A model generated the notes under the pieces. That model searched no databases. It had not been told where the DNA came from and saw only the letters and a program-made list of their open reading frames with translations. From Setophaga petechia (lineage: Eukaryota > Chordata > Aves > Passeriformes > Parulidae): a DNA stretch of 64,000 bases. Every line of letters starts with the position of its first letter. Positions within the stretch are counted from its first letter, which is position 1. This document shows positions 1-13,400 of the stretch, in pieces. The position numbers and the translations under genes were made by a program. The stretch covers positions 4,092,001 through 4,156,000 of the forward strand of contig JANCRA010000011.1 of NCBI GenBank assembly GCA_024362935.1. The letters run 5' to 3'.

Positions 1-363
1 CTCTACACTAGGTTTAGGCCCAGAGTTGTAATTATAACATCATTCATTTTCTTGAATAACATTCATTTTCTTGAAAGTCTATCAGCCAGCAACAAACAGG
101 ATGAACAGATCTTTTTTTAAGAAAAGGAGTTGTAGAGGCAAAGAGGGGCATAGAACAAATTTCAGAGGAAAGCAAAACTACAGAGTACTTTGCCAAATTT
201 TCAAAGATCTGTGTATTTGCATAATTGATATAAAAATAGCTATGAACACCTGTACCATTATTTACTAATGGTGGTGATTATAGCGATTAAATGACAGTTA
301 TGGCACTATCTTAATATAGCTATTGCATAATAAGTTGAATGAAATGAGTATCACCCGTCTGTC

Positions 364-396
<33 letters not shown>

Positions 397-1321
397 ACTC
401 ACACACTCTCACACACGTACTAGCACACACACAGGGGGCAAAAGTGAAGTGCAGAAGTCTCAGTAGCAAACCTGGTTGTGCTACTACACTTGCCTGAAAA
501 CAAGCGTGGCATACTGTGGTATACTGGCCCATTCTGGTGGCTGCTAAGAAAGACACACTTATGCAAACACACAAACACTTAAGTGTGGAGAAATGCTGAA
601 GACAAGTTCTTTCCAAACTGAAGATCTGAGCTTGTCGGCTCCTATTGCTAGGTCTAATTCCTAGCATTTCCACCAACATGTCTCTGTAGACAACAGGGAC
701 AACAATGTAGATATCAGTGCCTTAATCAATGAAGTGTGGTTTAAGTAAAATCTTCCTTATATGATTTATAAAAACTATATAGGTACACATAAGATGTATA
801 AATATGTGTTTGAGAAACACAGAAATGTTTACCGTGGAAGACAGGAAGAATTAAAACAAAACAAAAAGAAACCCCAAACTAAAAATCCAAACACTTACTT
901 GAAAAGACTTGGGATAGTGACTGCTTTCTTGATAAAAATTAAAAGCTATATGACTTAAACAAGCTCTTTAAATAATTTTTCTGTATTTACTGATGTCTAT
1001 GCATATCAACTCTGTAACACTAAAGTTAGATATCGCATTTACATGAAGATTAAGATGATTTCTAATGGGAAGAAAAACGTAAAAACATGGAAGACTGTAG
1101 CACATTGTAGAGACTGTAAAACTGATAAATGTTCCCGTTTCCTTCAAGGATGGTATATGCGTCAGCTGATCTGTAGATCAAAGGATTTCAGTTTGGTAAA
1201 GTTGTCAGTACGCTGCATGTGTGCACATCTATCTGCAAAAATAGACTTCCTTGCTCAAAAGGAACTTTTCCAACTGAAATTCATTCACAATCAATCCTCA
1301 GAAAGAAGCTCGCATGCTTTT
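1..1321 (-). other. Probable DPY19L4 3' UTR and/or downstream flank
   Basis: This directly follows the DPY19L4 stop codon. Reading the minus strand I find no AATAAA or ATTAAA before the window edge, so the transcript probably continues past position 1 or uses a non-canonical signal. A CA-type microsatellite lies at 363-434. No other gene is evident; downstream INTS8 is expected from human synteny but is not seen. Confidence 0.6.
363..434. repeat. (CA)n microsatellite, interrupted
   Basis: About 14 uninterrupted CA units followed by CA clusters broken by T, CTC and GTACTAG. It lies about 0.9 kb downstream of the DPY19L4 stop codon, likely in the 3' UTR. Confidence 0.95.
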
Positions 1322-1486
1322 TCAGGACTGGAAGGATATCACAGTGTTGATTCTATACACAAAGTAGGATCTATTCCAGTATACTCGAGTGAAATAATTC
1401 ACATATGGAGAATAGTTCATTTTGATTTCATGACAAAATCGTCCATATTTTGAGTAGGCATAGTTGTCACCTTCCTCACAAACCAC
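1322..1486 (-). CDS. DPY19L4: DPY19L4 coding exon 19 (stop codon)
   Basis: 165 bp from acceptor CTGACAG to TGA at 1322-1324. Residues 667-720 include [18 protein letters not shown], the sequons N690 (NYS) and N704 (NRS), and end in INTVISFQS, the same C-terminal residues as human. The 3' UTR follows toward position 1. Confidence 0.97.
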   Translation of the reverse strand: MVCEEGDNYAYSKYGRFCHEIKMNYSPYVNYFTRVYWNRSYFVYRINTVISFQS

Positions 1487-4400
1487 CTGTCAGAAAGAAA
1501 AAGACCCAATTACAGTACTGAAGATAAGTGGTTACAGAATGCAATTCTGTACATTTAATTAACTTTTGTATTCTGTAAATTTCATTTATGATAGACAATT
1601 AATTTCCACATTGTACAGTTCCAATAAACTGAAAACATATTCCCCTGTAATTTGTTTAACCACCTAAAAAAGCCTTTATAATATGAACCAAGTACACTGC
1701 TTTTAATGTCTGCTACCTTGACAAAGGGATTAATTCCTTTGTCAAGGTAGCAGACATTAAAACCAGTGTGCTTGGTTCAAATTATAAAGAACAACAGCAG
1801 TGGAAATTATTTACATGCCCTGTTTTCCCAGTAGTTAAACCTGACCTGCACAGAGCATACCAGTATGAAGGAAACTAAAATCTCAATTACCTTTCCCAGG
1901 CCAAGTAAGTTTGACATACCTAATAAAGACCAAAGACACACACACATCTCCCTACAATTTCCAACCAAGTGACTTGGAAGCAAACTGCATTCTAGGATCT
2001 ACTGTCTGATATCCCTGAAGAAATCCCTTCATTATTCCTTCTGATGCCACAAATTTACAAAGTTTAAAAAAAATGTGGTAGGACAAACTCATGAAGAAAA
2101 ATCCACTGGTGGCTTCCAAACACAAAGATAATTGCCCTGAGCTACAGTCCTTCAGCAACAGACTGCTGGAAAACATTTGTCTTTCCCTATCAGTAAACCT
2201 GTTCTCTCAGCCAGTGTCAGAAACAAGATACTGGACTAGGACTACAGGATGTAGCACAAGCTATAAAGCAGTACTTATCTTCTTAAACACAGCAATTCAA
2301 AACACATCCACAGACCTGTCAACACACCGTCTGCCCACTGTCTCACCTACTTTGGGAGTAAGTAAATGCTGCACTGCAGTTTCCAAATATGTGTTCACCA
2401 GCTTCCACTACTTTGGAGTATCTTGATAAACTCCAATACAACTCAAACAAATTTTGTTAGCAAGCAAACTGAGACATTTGTTTAAAAGCTTCCTGAGACA
2501 ATAAACTTTATTAACTTTACAGAACAAATTATGTCAGTTTTCTGAAAAATACCCAAATATACCCAAACCAACCACTCCCCACAAAAGAACAATAACAAAA
2601 ACCACAACAAAAAACACAAGAAGGATTATCAAGCTTATGTGTGAGAGACAAGCATGCAGGAAGCATGGAGATGAGAGATGCAGGGGTATGTGGGCATGGA
2701 ATCCTGAAATGGTGGTTAATTGCTCCAGTGGAGATCCTAAGTGTGAAGAGGAAACAGGAACTTACTCATGCAAACACAGATCTGAGAAGAAACTGAGAGG
2801 TAACAAGCAGATTAACAAACATGGAGGTTATTCAGACACACACAGTTATGGTACAGTATATTGGATATATCCTGGAATAATCACAGCATACATGATTTTA
2901 GCAGCAAGACTAGGAAAGAAATAATAGATTTCAGCAAGGGTAAGGAAGTTAATAGAAAAATGGGGACAATATCCTTCATGGATAAAGTAGTCAGGAAACC
3001 TAGAAGTCAAACTGACACCAGCTGTAGATTCCTGGGGAAATATAGAGTAATCCCCTAATAACATACCACTCCTATATTGCTTAGAGGTAACTGGCAACTC
3101 CCTCTTTCTTGTTGATCTGAGAATAAGCAATGAAACTCTAAGTGAGTTTAAGGTCACCCCCTGCCTTTATAAAATCAAATTTTTTGCTGGATTTCCAAGA
3201 AGCCAATGAACAAGTGGCAGTAACATCACCTTATAAACCCCATCCTACTCCCTATTTAAGCAGCAAAAGCAGCACTACCAACATCCAGAGAGACAGAACA
3301 TGTCAATGACTGAAGTAGCATTCATGGTGCAGTTTATTCAACCAGTCTTTCTAGCAGATGTGGTTTAAACTATCTGTTGGTGTGCTAACCCATCTGCAAG
3401 GCTGAACTGAATAGACTTGCACCCTCATCAGAACCAAACAGTCTGTACTGAACTAAATGGCAGGCTGGTCCTAATCCCAGCCAGTTTTAGAAGAACTGAG
3501 TTTATCCATTTTAGAATTTCATCTTCAAAGCTACTAAAGAATGCCTTCTGAGGCAGGACTTCACTGCTTTTGTAACAACCTATTGAGGTGTCAGTCTTGA
3601 ATATACATACATAGTTAAATGGTATTTACTGATCGTCAGAAAAGCAGCAGAGCTAGATACCCATGTGTTAGGAGGGATTAGGGCAGTTAACAGAATCAGC
3701 TAATATTACAAGTTATAGACAATCCAAAACTTAACTGATCACCTTTAAAACTTGAGTTTTGTCTACATGTCAATTACAATAAGAAAAATAAGACCAGCAT
3801 TATAAGATTTATTTTCAATTTAATTATTTATGCATTCAAACATTCATTTCTTCTCACCAATACTTACATGACCATTAGCAATATCCAACAGATCTTTAAC
3901 TCTACATCCTCTTACAGGTCCCACTTCATTGCAAATTGAATCTTCAATAACCAGAAAGTTGGCTTTGTAAGATGTGAGTATCTTATAAATATCCTCTGCT
4001 GACCTTTTTGAATAGATCTGATAAATCTATAAATTAAGAAAACATGTTCATGCAATGCAAAAATCAGTGATACCTTAAACACTGGGACACACACACCCCC
4101 CAACAATGACCTATCTGCGATGACAAACTATACGTACACAAGCTATAAAAAGTTTGGTTTTGAAATCAGTGAGGCAATGGCCAGCTGAATGGGAAGTATT
4201 TATCTCTGATGATGGCAAGTTTTCATCTTACATACTCCAAGTGGCCGGAAAAGTCTTCAGAAATAATATTTTGAAAATGATTTGTTTCTGTGCAGAGTGA
4301 AGTACTGATAATATACTTGATAATCCCTTCCATGTCCACTGGACTCCTATGTCCTCTTCCCTTCTAATACATTCGATTTTTTTGCATTACATTTGGGTGA

Positions 4401-7400
4401 AGAGGAAGACAGTTCCTGTGAGATGCCACATTTATGGAATTGGATACTCACATTCTCATTTCTTTTCAGAAGATCATCATCATTATACAAAGGCAGGCTC
4501 GACACCATCCATCCTGTACAGAGCTTAATCACACCCATGAGCTGAGGGCTGCCTGCAAACACGGCAGCCACGGGAGCCTGGCGTCTGCAAAAGCAACACC
4601 AACACACCCTGAGTACTGCATGCACTCATCAAACAATTTTATCAGCTGCGTGTGGGATCTGCCAGGGGGCTGCAGAATGAACTGGAGCAGGTGAAAGTAT
4701 CACTGGGGCTCTCATTACAGCTTGTGATGGTGTTGCTGTGGCAGTGCTTTTTCTGTGAGGGAAAGGGCAGACCTGCAGCAACAGGAGTTTGAAAGGAGGG
4801 GTTCCTGCTGGGGCAAGGGCTCGTGGCTGTTCTCCCCTCATGCAATCCACTCAGCATCATGCAGAGTGGTCCTGGAATGGATCCAAGTTCTGCTTTTCTG
4901 AATGGCTGCCAACTTATGACAAAACAAGCTTGGGAGAGAGGGGGTAGGTACAAGGAGAAACAACATGATGTTATCTTGTAAGGGAATGATTTGTGATTGT
5001 TGTAACTTGATCTCTAGTACGTATTTAATATGTAAGCTCTGATCATGTATTTCATCATCTATGAGAAAATAATGTCAGCATGCAGAATAATGTCTACGGT
5101 AATCAGGTTTCTGGGTTTGGTATAATTTTTTGACTATTTGTATTTCTGTACTAGTGAAAGAAAACAGTCATTGTCACACTTTATTACAGGCCTTGGCAAC
5201 TTCTGTAGAGAAAATTCAAATTAATTTTGTATTATCAGAGATAAGACTTTGATAAAATATACTGTAATAATGACATTGAATTAAAATTTCAATGTGGATA
5301 GCTAAGTATATCCATAAGAAAAAAAAAATCCTTATTTTCTTTAAAAATAAGAACAGCTGCTACAGATAAGGGTAGTCAAATTGCTCATAGCTGAGTGAAT
5401 GTCAAAGAAATTCACCATGATTAATTACGTACTTGAAGTATATACAGACTAACATAAAAGTCATTAGGTACTTGGCATTATTCCACTTGCTGCCTTGAAG
5501 AGCTACAGCAGTGACAAACAACATACACTACTACAACAAGAAGAAATTGGCTGTAACACTAATTACCAGCCCTGCCTTTTGTGAAGATGAACAGGTTGAC
5601 ATTAAAGACTACATAAATACAGAAAGCAATATTCTAAAAAAATACAGTTAAAGCTAAGTTATCTGAACACAAGGGATCTAATTTTCAGAAAAGCACAGTT
5701 CCTAATGACATAGTTTGAAGTTAAATTGAATGAGGCAGAATGCAATTCTGAAACCTTTGGTGGTAAAAAAAATAAATCCGTGAAAATGACTTGCTATTAG
5801 CTGTGTATAGGCTCAGTATGAGCTGTATAACATAGCTCCATACTAGCAGTGGTCAAAGGGGAAGTCTGAATAACACATGTATCCTGACAAAAGTCTCTAA
5901 ATCCTCAGAATTCAGCCATTTCATTTTATTGGCTCAGGCACATAACATCTCAGGGTTTTTGGCATTACAATCAACATGAATCCTGTAATCTAATTAAATG
6001 TTAGCAAGATCTAAGATCCTGCTATTTAGAAACTAGGTCTGCAACAACATTAAACATGACTTGCTTGTGTGTTCCAGGATCTTCTTTTGTAATCCATCAT
6101 AAACTCCAGTTTCTTTTATGGGAACAATACCACACTTAAAATAGAAAACTTGTTCCCCCATGCATCATTGAATGCCAAGGGAAAACCCAGCTTGACAGAG
6201 GTAGCTCCACAAACTGCTGAGATAAAAATACCCTTACAAAAAGCAGTAAAATAGAAATGTTGGACTCTATGCTTACTTTATCCAAGTCATAAGTTCTACT
6301 GTATCAGGATCATAGAATTCTTGCAGTTCCGTAAGCTCTGTCATTATTCTAGGGAAAAACTGATGGAAATGTTTTTGGTTAGTTACAGTTTAAAAAATTA
6401 TCTATAGAGCATCACATTACATTAAGGCCTTAATTGACACAACAGAAATGGGTTTCAACAGTTTTCCCACTGACTGGTACTTTTGCTTGAATATTTTGCA
6501 AAACTCAGCTTACATTTACTTACCTGACTGCAGAAGTCCCCCTCCAAAATAAGCATGTTAAATAGAAGTTCTCATCTCTCTCTCTTTCATTAGAGTACTT
6601 ATAATTAAAAATAAATAAATAAGTAGCAGCAACAACATTCATGAACATCAAGTGGCCTTAAATGCATCAAAACCATAGTTCAGGTGGACATATGCAAATG
6701 TCTACAAATAAGGGCACTAAACTGTCGGGACCCAGGACATCCCTCTGGCTGTCCTGAGCAGCCAAGACCCTTGCCAGGGGGCTCAGAGACCCTGGCACAG
6801 AGCCCAAAATGCCTCTGTGAGTTTGATTATGGCCCGTGGAGCAAATTACCAACCTTCTATGAAGATCAGTAAGCCACAACAGTTGAAGTAGAATATTAGT
6901 GAAGTTATCACAGGGTGGAAAAGTAAATTTTAGGGTTTTTGGTATGAGGGTTCAGGAGGCAAGATGGAGGGAACTGGGTGTGTCCAGCCTTTCTCCTTCT
7001 TCTTCTTGGCCTCTATCTTCTGTGGTGATGCTGGCACTTGCAGATGGGTTTAGAGTAGAAGCTCACTGTCTTAACATAGGTGATGGGCATTGGAAAGTAA
7101 TTGTAAACATTGTACACGTAGTTTGTAGTATAAAGACATAACACCACCCCGGGGGCAGGCAGAGTGCCTCGGACTGTCTTGCTGAGCTGACCTCAGCAGG
7201 ACAGGAGAAAATTTTTATAGATAAGATAAAATAAACAACCTTGAGACCGTGACATGAAGAGCTCTGACTCCTTCTTTAAGCGCCGGGCTGGGAAAACAGA
7301 CTTTGGAACTTTTCTCGGGGTCACTCTGACAAATTAATGATCATGAAACTAAACTAAGATGATAAATCTCTCATGGTAAACCTGCTTGAGCAGGAAAGAT

Positions 7401-10400
7401 TGGACTATTGTGACTTGAAGGAAAGGTGTTATGCAAGCAAGAGAGAAGAAACTTCCTAGAAGAGCCCTGGTAATGTGCCCAGACTCACTTCTGACTTCAA
7501 TCACTGCAGTGAAGACGAGCACATTCCATTGTGTGAAGTGGGATATCTCAGTTTACGCTCTTGAAAAACATTTTGGGAAAAGGAGAGATTCTGTGAGATA
7601 GAATACCACCTCCTTCAAACCAGGCCAGCTTGCAACCCTGCATCATGGCTTCCCTACCCTGTCAGGTTTGAGGTCCTCCTTTACTAAGATGGAAAACTTT
7701 TAAGTCCTTGAGCCATGTAGTGCATTTATCTGAAAAAGCCATGGCTGGAAACTGGCCAGCCTTGAGGGGCTGGAACAGGTACATGTACATGTTGTTGTAA
7801 ATGCTAAGTTCTAGATGTCAGCTCTTTTGGAAGAGAATGAAGTTTACAGGCTTTGCCATATTAGAGACAACTTACATTGGGACAGCCACAGTGGACAGAC
7901 AGAAGTGGGAGCCTGCTTTTAACCGAGGACTTTCCACCCCCATTACCTGGACAACTCAGCTGTCAAGTGGGAGCAGTCTACAGTCAGCACAAGAAGAGCT
8001 GCCACAGGTTTGTGTCAGGGACAAACAGCACTGCTGTTACACATACACTAGAACTACTTCCAGAACAGAGGGATGGAAAGAGGAACTGCTACTGCCACCC
8101 CAAGGAGAACCTGCTTCACTCATCACAGCACCTGGAAAAACCTAGTTAGAGGAGGGACTATGCCAGACACAGACAGAAGGCAGCCAAGCAAAAAGATGCT
8201 GAGCTATACAGTCAGCCTTGTATAGCCACGGTAACAGATTATGCTCAAGGAATTTTTGCTGCTCTGTTACTTGTAATCGACATTCCCAACCTCAGGGACG
8301 AGTTGTGAGCCTGGAGAGCAAACTGTTCACCACTGCTTAAAAGCAGAAGCTGGATCAACAATGGATGAAGCCCTCTAGAGTTCAAAACCCCACACTGCTA
8401 CTGCTTTCATTAAAACAATCTGGAAAGGAATTACTTGGGTAACTACACTAGTTTCCTCTATTGTAATAGGTTTCATAACTCTTTTGAGCAACTCTAGCTT
8501 TTTTTTACAGACAGTATCTATTGCTTCATCAAAAACATGTAAAAAGTCAGGCTACAATAGAAAATTAGTTGCAATGTAAGATAGATGTTACAAAATCTGT
8601 TAAAATACTGTTGGGCAAGACTGGCTTCTATATATGAATTCTCAGACTAGTCAAATTATTTTAAAGCTGTGCCAGTTTAGCAGAGGATTACACTTCATGG
8701 GACATTTTACATATTTTTTGCACTCACAGGAGCTTAAAAAATAATTTCCAAATACTCTACTCCCAGTCTGTCTATGACTTGCAATAAAGAATTCATTTTA
8801 AACATGGAAACATCTGTGTCTTTTCTTCCCCTGTATTGTAGTAGGTACACACCTCGACAGAATGGTCTGCACAAAGAATTTAACTCAGTTATAATTTGAT
8901 GGGAGCTTTTCAAACAGTTTATTTGCATATAGCCACCCGTAATTTTACTTCATCTAACTTTATGCCTTTTCACTAAAACTAAGATTGAGGCAACATAGTT
9001 TTCAATATCCTGAGTTTTCATTTGGCAGCATTTTCTTTGTTGAGTCAGTTTATACATCCAAAGCTTAACAGCTGACTATAACAAAGTCTTCATTTAAATT
9101 TAATTACAATAAGCGATCATTAAAAAATTAAATTGTCAAATACCTTATACTGAAAAAAGTGGAGTTTTTTTTAAAAAATGAAACATATTTTCAATGGATG
9201 TCACCTTCAATTTCATCACATATATTTAATTTCACTGAGTACATTTCATTATATTTGCTCATCATTTTGACTCATTGTGCCAACATACAAAGAAAACTCC
9301 ACAAAGGAACTTTTCTTACCTCTTTCCACAAGCTGAATCCAATTATAGTGGGAACTGCCATACTCAGAATAAGAGCCTAGAAAGTACATGTTAGAGAAAA
9401 TGGATTATGCACCACTCTCCAACTCTGAGGTGTCTGTTGATTCTGCTCACACAGTGAGCAATATTTATGCCTGAAACCTCAGAGTGACAGTAGGTGAATC
9501 TTTGTGGTTTTCTACCAGGCAAAAAAATTTCCTCAAACAAGATTTTGCCTAATTTACCATGGAAGGCCTCATTTGACTCACAAAAACTTTACCATCAATT
9601 TTAGGGACAGTTAATTACTACTAAAGTAACAATGATTCCATGTGCACATGACATAGGGAACAGAAGAAGGTAAACACCTCACATTCAAATGCTAAGCATT
9701 TCAAACCTCTGATCTTGTTCAGATTAGCATTATTGATATGCAAGACCCAGAAACCCATCTCTCAGCCTACCATCATTCTAGCTGATGCAATTTTTGCTTT
9801 GCAAGAAGAAAATAGCTTCTATGGTACAGAAAACTTTGGTAAGGAATGCACACAAGGCATTCCTTTGATATTAAGCTACTAACACATCTACTGTGTTAAT
9901 AGTGAAAAAGCAGGTCTACATCACAGAAAACACAAAGTATATAAAAGAATGTGCTTACCATGTAGCTGAACATATTGTTACTCCTTGACTGAAAGAACAC
10001 AGTCAATGTTTCTGATATAGCAGTGTATGGTATTTTCACAGGAGACATAATGAACATCTAAGTGTAATATATTTATTCCTATAAGCCTCTTGAATTTAGG
10101 GTAAACAATATCCTATCCCTATTTTATTATTAAAACCAATGCACAAAGCTGCTAAAAATCACACAAAGCAACTTTTGTCATATTGAGAATAAAGCTAGGG
10201 TTGGAAGCAGGGGAGTTGCTTGCTCTGTAACACAAGCTTATCTTCAGTCACAATACTTCTCTATAATGGCCATACATGAACAAATCTTATACAAAGTAAT
10301 TCAACTTACCATTTCTTGTGAAGCAGTTTTACTCTCAGCTGATATATCCACCTTACTACACCATTTAAAGACCCATTTCTCAGTGAAACAAAGCTTACGC

Positions 10401-13400
10401 CTTCCCTGTGCACCAGTACTTTTTCTCCTGCATTCCTCCTAAAAAGTGCATGACCTTCTTAACCAATCCCAACTAGATACGTAAGAGAGATTGAGGTCTC
10501 AAATATTTGCTAAAAGAAATTGAGAAGAGTGAAAGGGAGATGAAGACAGCTCTGCTTTTTATGAGGAAAGGTAGTCGTGTGAATGCAACTTTATCACCGG
10601 GTACCAGAGAACAAGTGACACTAAGAAGAAAGGACAGAAAAAGCAGACCATATGCAATCCACTGCTCACAGAACAACCTCTTGCTTTCACGGGTTCTTTC
10701 ATGGGTCTTAGGTACTTCTTGTTTGCAAAGCTATATACTTGCTAGCTGTATTTTCCACGACTTTGCTATCAGCAACTCACCAGCAATATTGGGTGCACAG
10801 CTTTCAGTCGAAGCCACTTGAAAAGCGTCATCCAAAGTTCAGGAGAACACACACCAAATGCAGCAAGCATACAAACATAAGGTGTCCATAGATATTTCAT
10901 TCTGAAAAACACTGCAATAACTTAGTTGGGACCCTGTGTATGCCTCTGTACTCAACTATTATAAAAACATTCAGATTTTTTTCTTATGCCAGACACAGTC
11001 TGGATGTTCAGACAATCTGAGATCAACTTTGATGGTACTGGAGGGTAAACCAAGGAAATCTCTAGCAGAAGAGCTGGCACCTGATTATCTGCTGTGAGAT
11101 GGAGGAGCAAGATCCAAGGTAAAAGATGACAAAATCCTTCACAGAGTTCAGGGGAGGATGAAAGAAAAACAAAGAGAATAGCAGAGTCACTTGGCTGCTT
11201 TTCCAGCCAAGAAGGGATAAAAAGCAGCTATTTGACAAAGCTGTACAGACAATGTACTATAAGGGACTTCCTGAAGAAAGGAAAGGAAAATATTTAATTA
11301 ACTCTTAAGCGTAGACTAGTTAACTTGGAGAAACTACAGGATAACACAACAGTCTGTTCACTTTAGGCAACATTTGTGAATATTTAGATTTTAAGATGAG
11401 GAGCCTAAAAAAACCCAAGTCTGACATCTTCAAGCTGATTAAGCTGATAAAAAGATTAGAACAATGTCTTCCAAACATCAGCTTCTCTAATTTTAAGGGC
11501 TAACACAATACTTTTGAAACTAGTTCTGCTACTGTTTTAATGTGTCAAGCAGAGGTACACTCTGTGGTAGCCTACACACAAGAAGATGGATAATAAATCT
11601 TCCATGTCCTAATATTCCAGCACTATTCTGTTCATCAAAACACTACACAAGTTCTTGCTAAAAATAATTACTGCACAGTTCTATACCAAATACCATAAGG
11701 AAAGTGATTTAAACATGATTCAATTAATGTCTTGGACCTTGGCTGCATTAAAGCTTGGAAAACACGTTCAAGAGATCAAGCACAAGTGTTCATATAGCCA
11801 TATCAAATTTATAATCAAAATTATTTTGACTACTCCTAAGTAGTATCACTATATGACAAAATTATTTGTGAAAAAGGGTGATTTCAAAGGGGTAAACAGA
11901 GCATCATGTCCAGCAAGGAACTCTGTTGATTTCAAAAGAGATACATCAAAATCAGACTTACCCTTCCAAACACATCGCTAGACAACCAAGCAAAATTGTG
12001 TGAATTACATGATAAACTATTTCTGGCCTCTCTCCAATTCGACCATCCTCAAGTTTAATTGTCTCTTTCAGTGGTTCACCACTGCAGTTGGAGAAAATGA
12101 GACATCGCTTAATTCAAATATTATCCCAGGAAAAGGTGCCAATAAAAATACTTTTAAGTCAGCAGTGCACTGAGATCATTCCGTATCATAGCATATAATA
12201 TTGTTGCACTGTTCGCTTGCTTTTTGTTCTTGATCACTGACCTATCCGTACCCACTGTCCCTTGATTTAGACTGCAACCTCTTTGGAGCAATGGCTTTCA
12301 ATTAATACAATGGGATCACTGCTTATGACCACAAATCTTACTTTAAGGTAATCCAGCACCAAGAGACAGTCTAATTTAAGAGCATGTACACTCTACAAAC
12401 ATTTAGACAAATCACGCTGAACATGCATTTCCCATTCCTTCTTACCAACAGCATGGCAAAGAATTATGGAATCTGTAGGATGATAATTGTGTATGGAATG
12501 TGTGTACAACAAAGACAACAAAAGTAGCTTATAGTCACATTATTATAAATTCTAATTATATATAATAAATAAAAATCATAGCCAAAGTCTTGCAGTGAAA
12601 GGTTTTCTACTAACAAGATAGCAAGGCATAGAATAAATAACACTTCCTTCTACCATGATGTGATTTCTGTTTACATTTTTATAATAAGCTTCCTTATGAA
12701 AATTAGAAATTATATTTTGAGATTATTAACTGATTCAAAAATTTTAAAAAAAGAGAGAGGAAAAGGTTTATTTTAAGATTTTCTTTACAAAGGTGTTGGA
12801 CATAATGTAGTCACTGCTCATTACAAAGTAATAAAAAATTATTTTAACCAGTAGCAAACAATAAGAAGTTTGCTCCGTTGTTCTGAATATCCTATCACAC
12901 ATCCAACCTGACAAACATTTTCATTTACAGCAGCATAATCTTTATCTGTTAGAAGCTTTCATCCTTGAAATAAACCTATTGATTTTTGCTGCAGACAAGT
13001 GAGAAATTCGTTCCAGTATCTGAGAAGTTACACCATTCATCTTCTACCAGGAAGAGATAATTTCCTAACCACTGAGTTTCCAAGACAAATTATGCTAGGA
13101 TCTACAATGTTGGTATTCTTAGTCTTTTTACAAAGACAGTTCCACTACCCCTCCTCTCAAGGGAACTGTGAATCACTGTGAAACTAAAACTAATTGAGAC
13201 AGTTTTACTTCAGTTCTGTTCCAAGCAGCAAAGGCTAGTGGACTTTATCACAGTAAACAAGTGTTTTTAAAAAACAACAGTGAAGCATTAGAAATCCAAA
13301 GGCCTCTCAGCTCCACTCATCTCATCTTTCTCAACATGTAAACTTGAAAAAAACCCCAAAAACCCCAAATGCAAAACAGAAAACAAATTCTAGCAACAAT

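Noticed and set aside
1043..1453. 136-residue plus-strand open frame
   Set aside because: It lies antisense over DPY19L4 exon 19 and its UTR; the minus-strand reading is the conserved one.
7801..8149. Two overlapping plus-strand frames downstream of the intron 15 LTR, considered as retroviral internal sequence
   Set aside because: No primer-binding site follows the LTR and neither frame has a recognisable retroviral motif.
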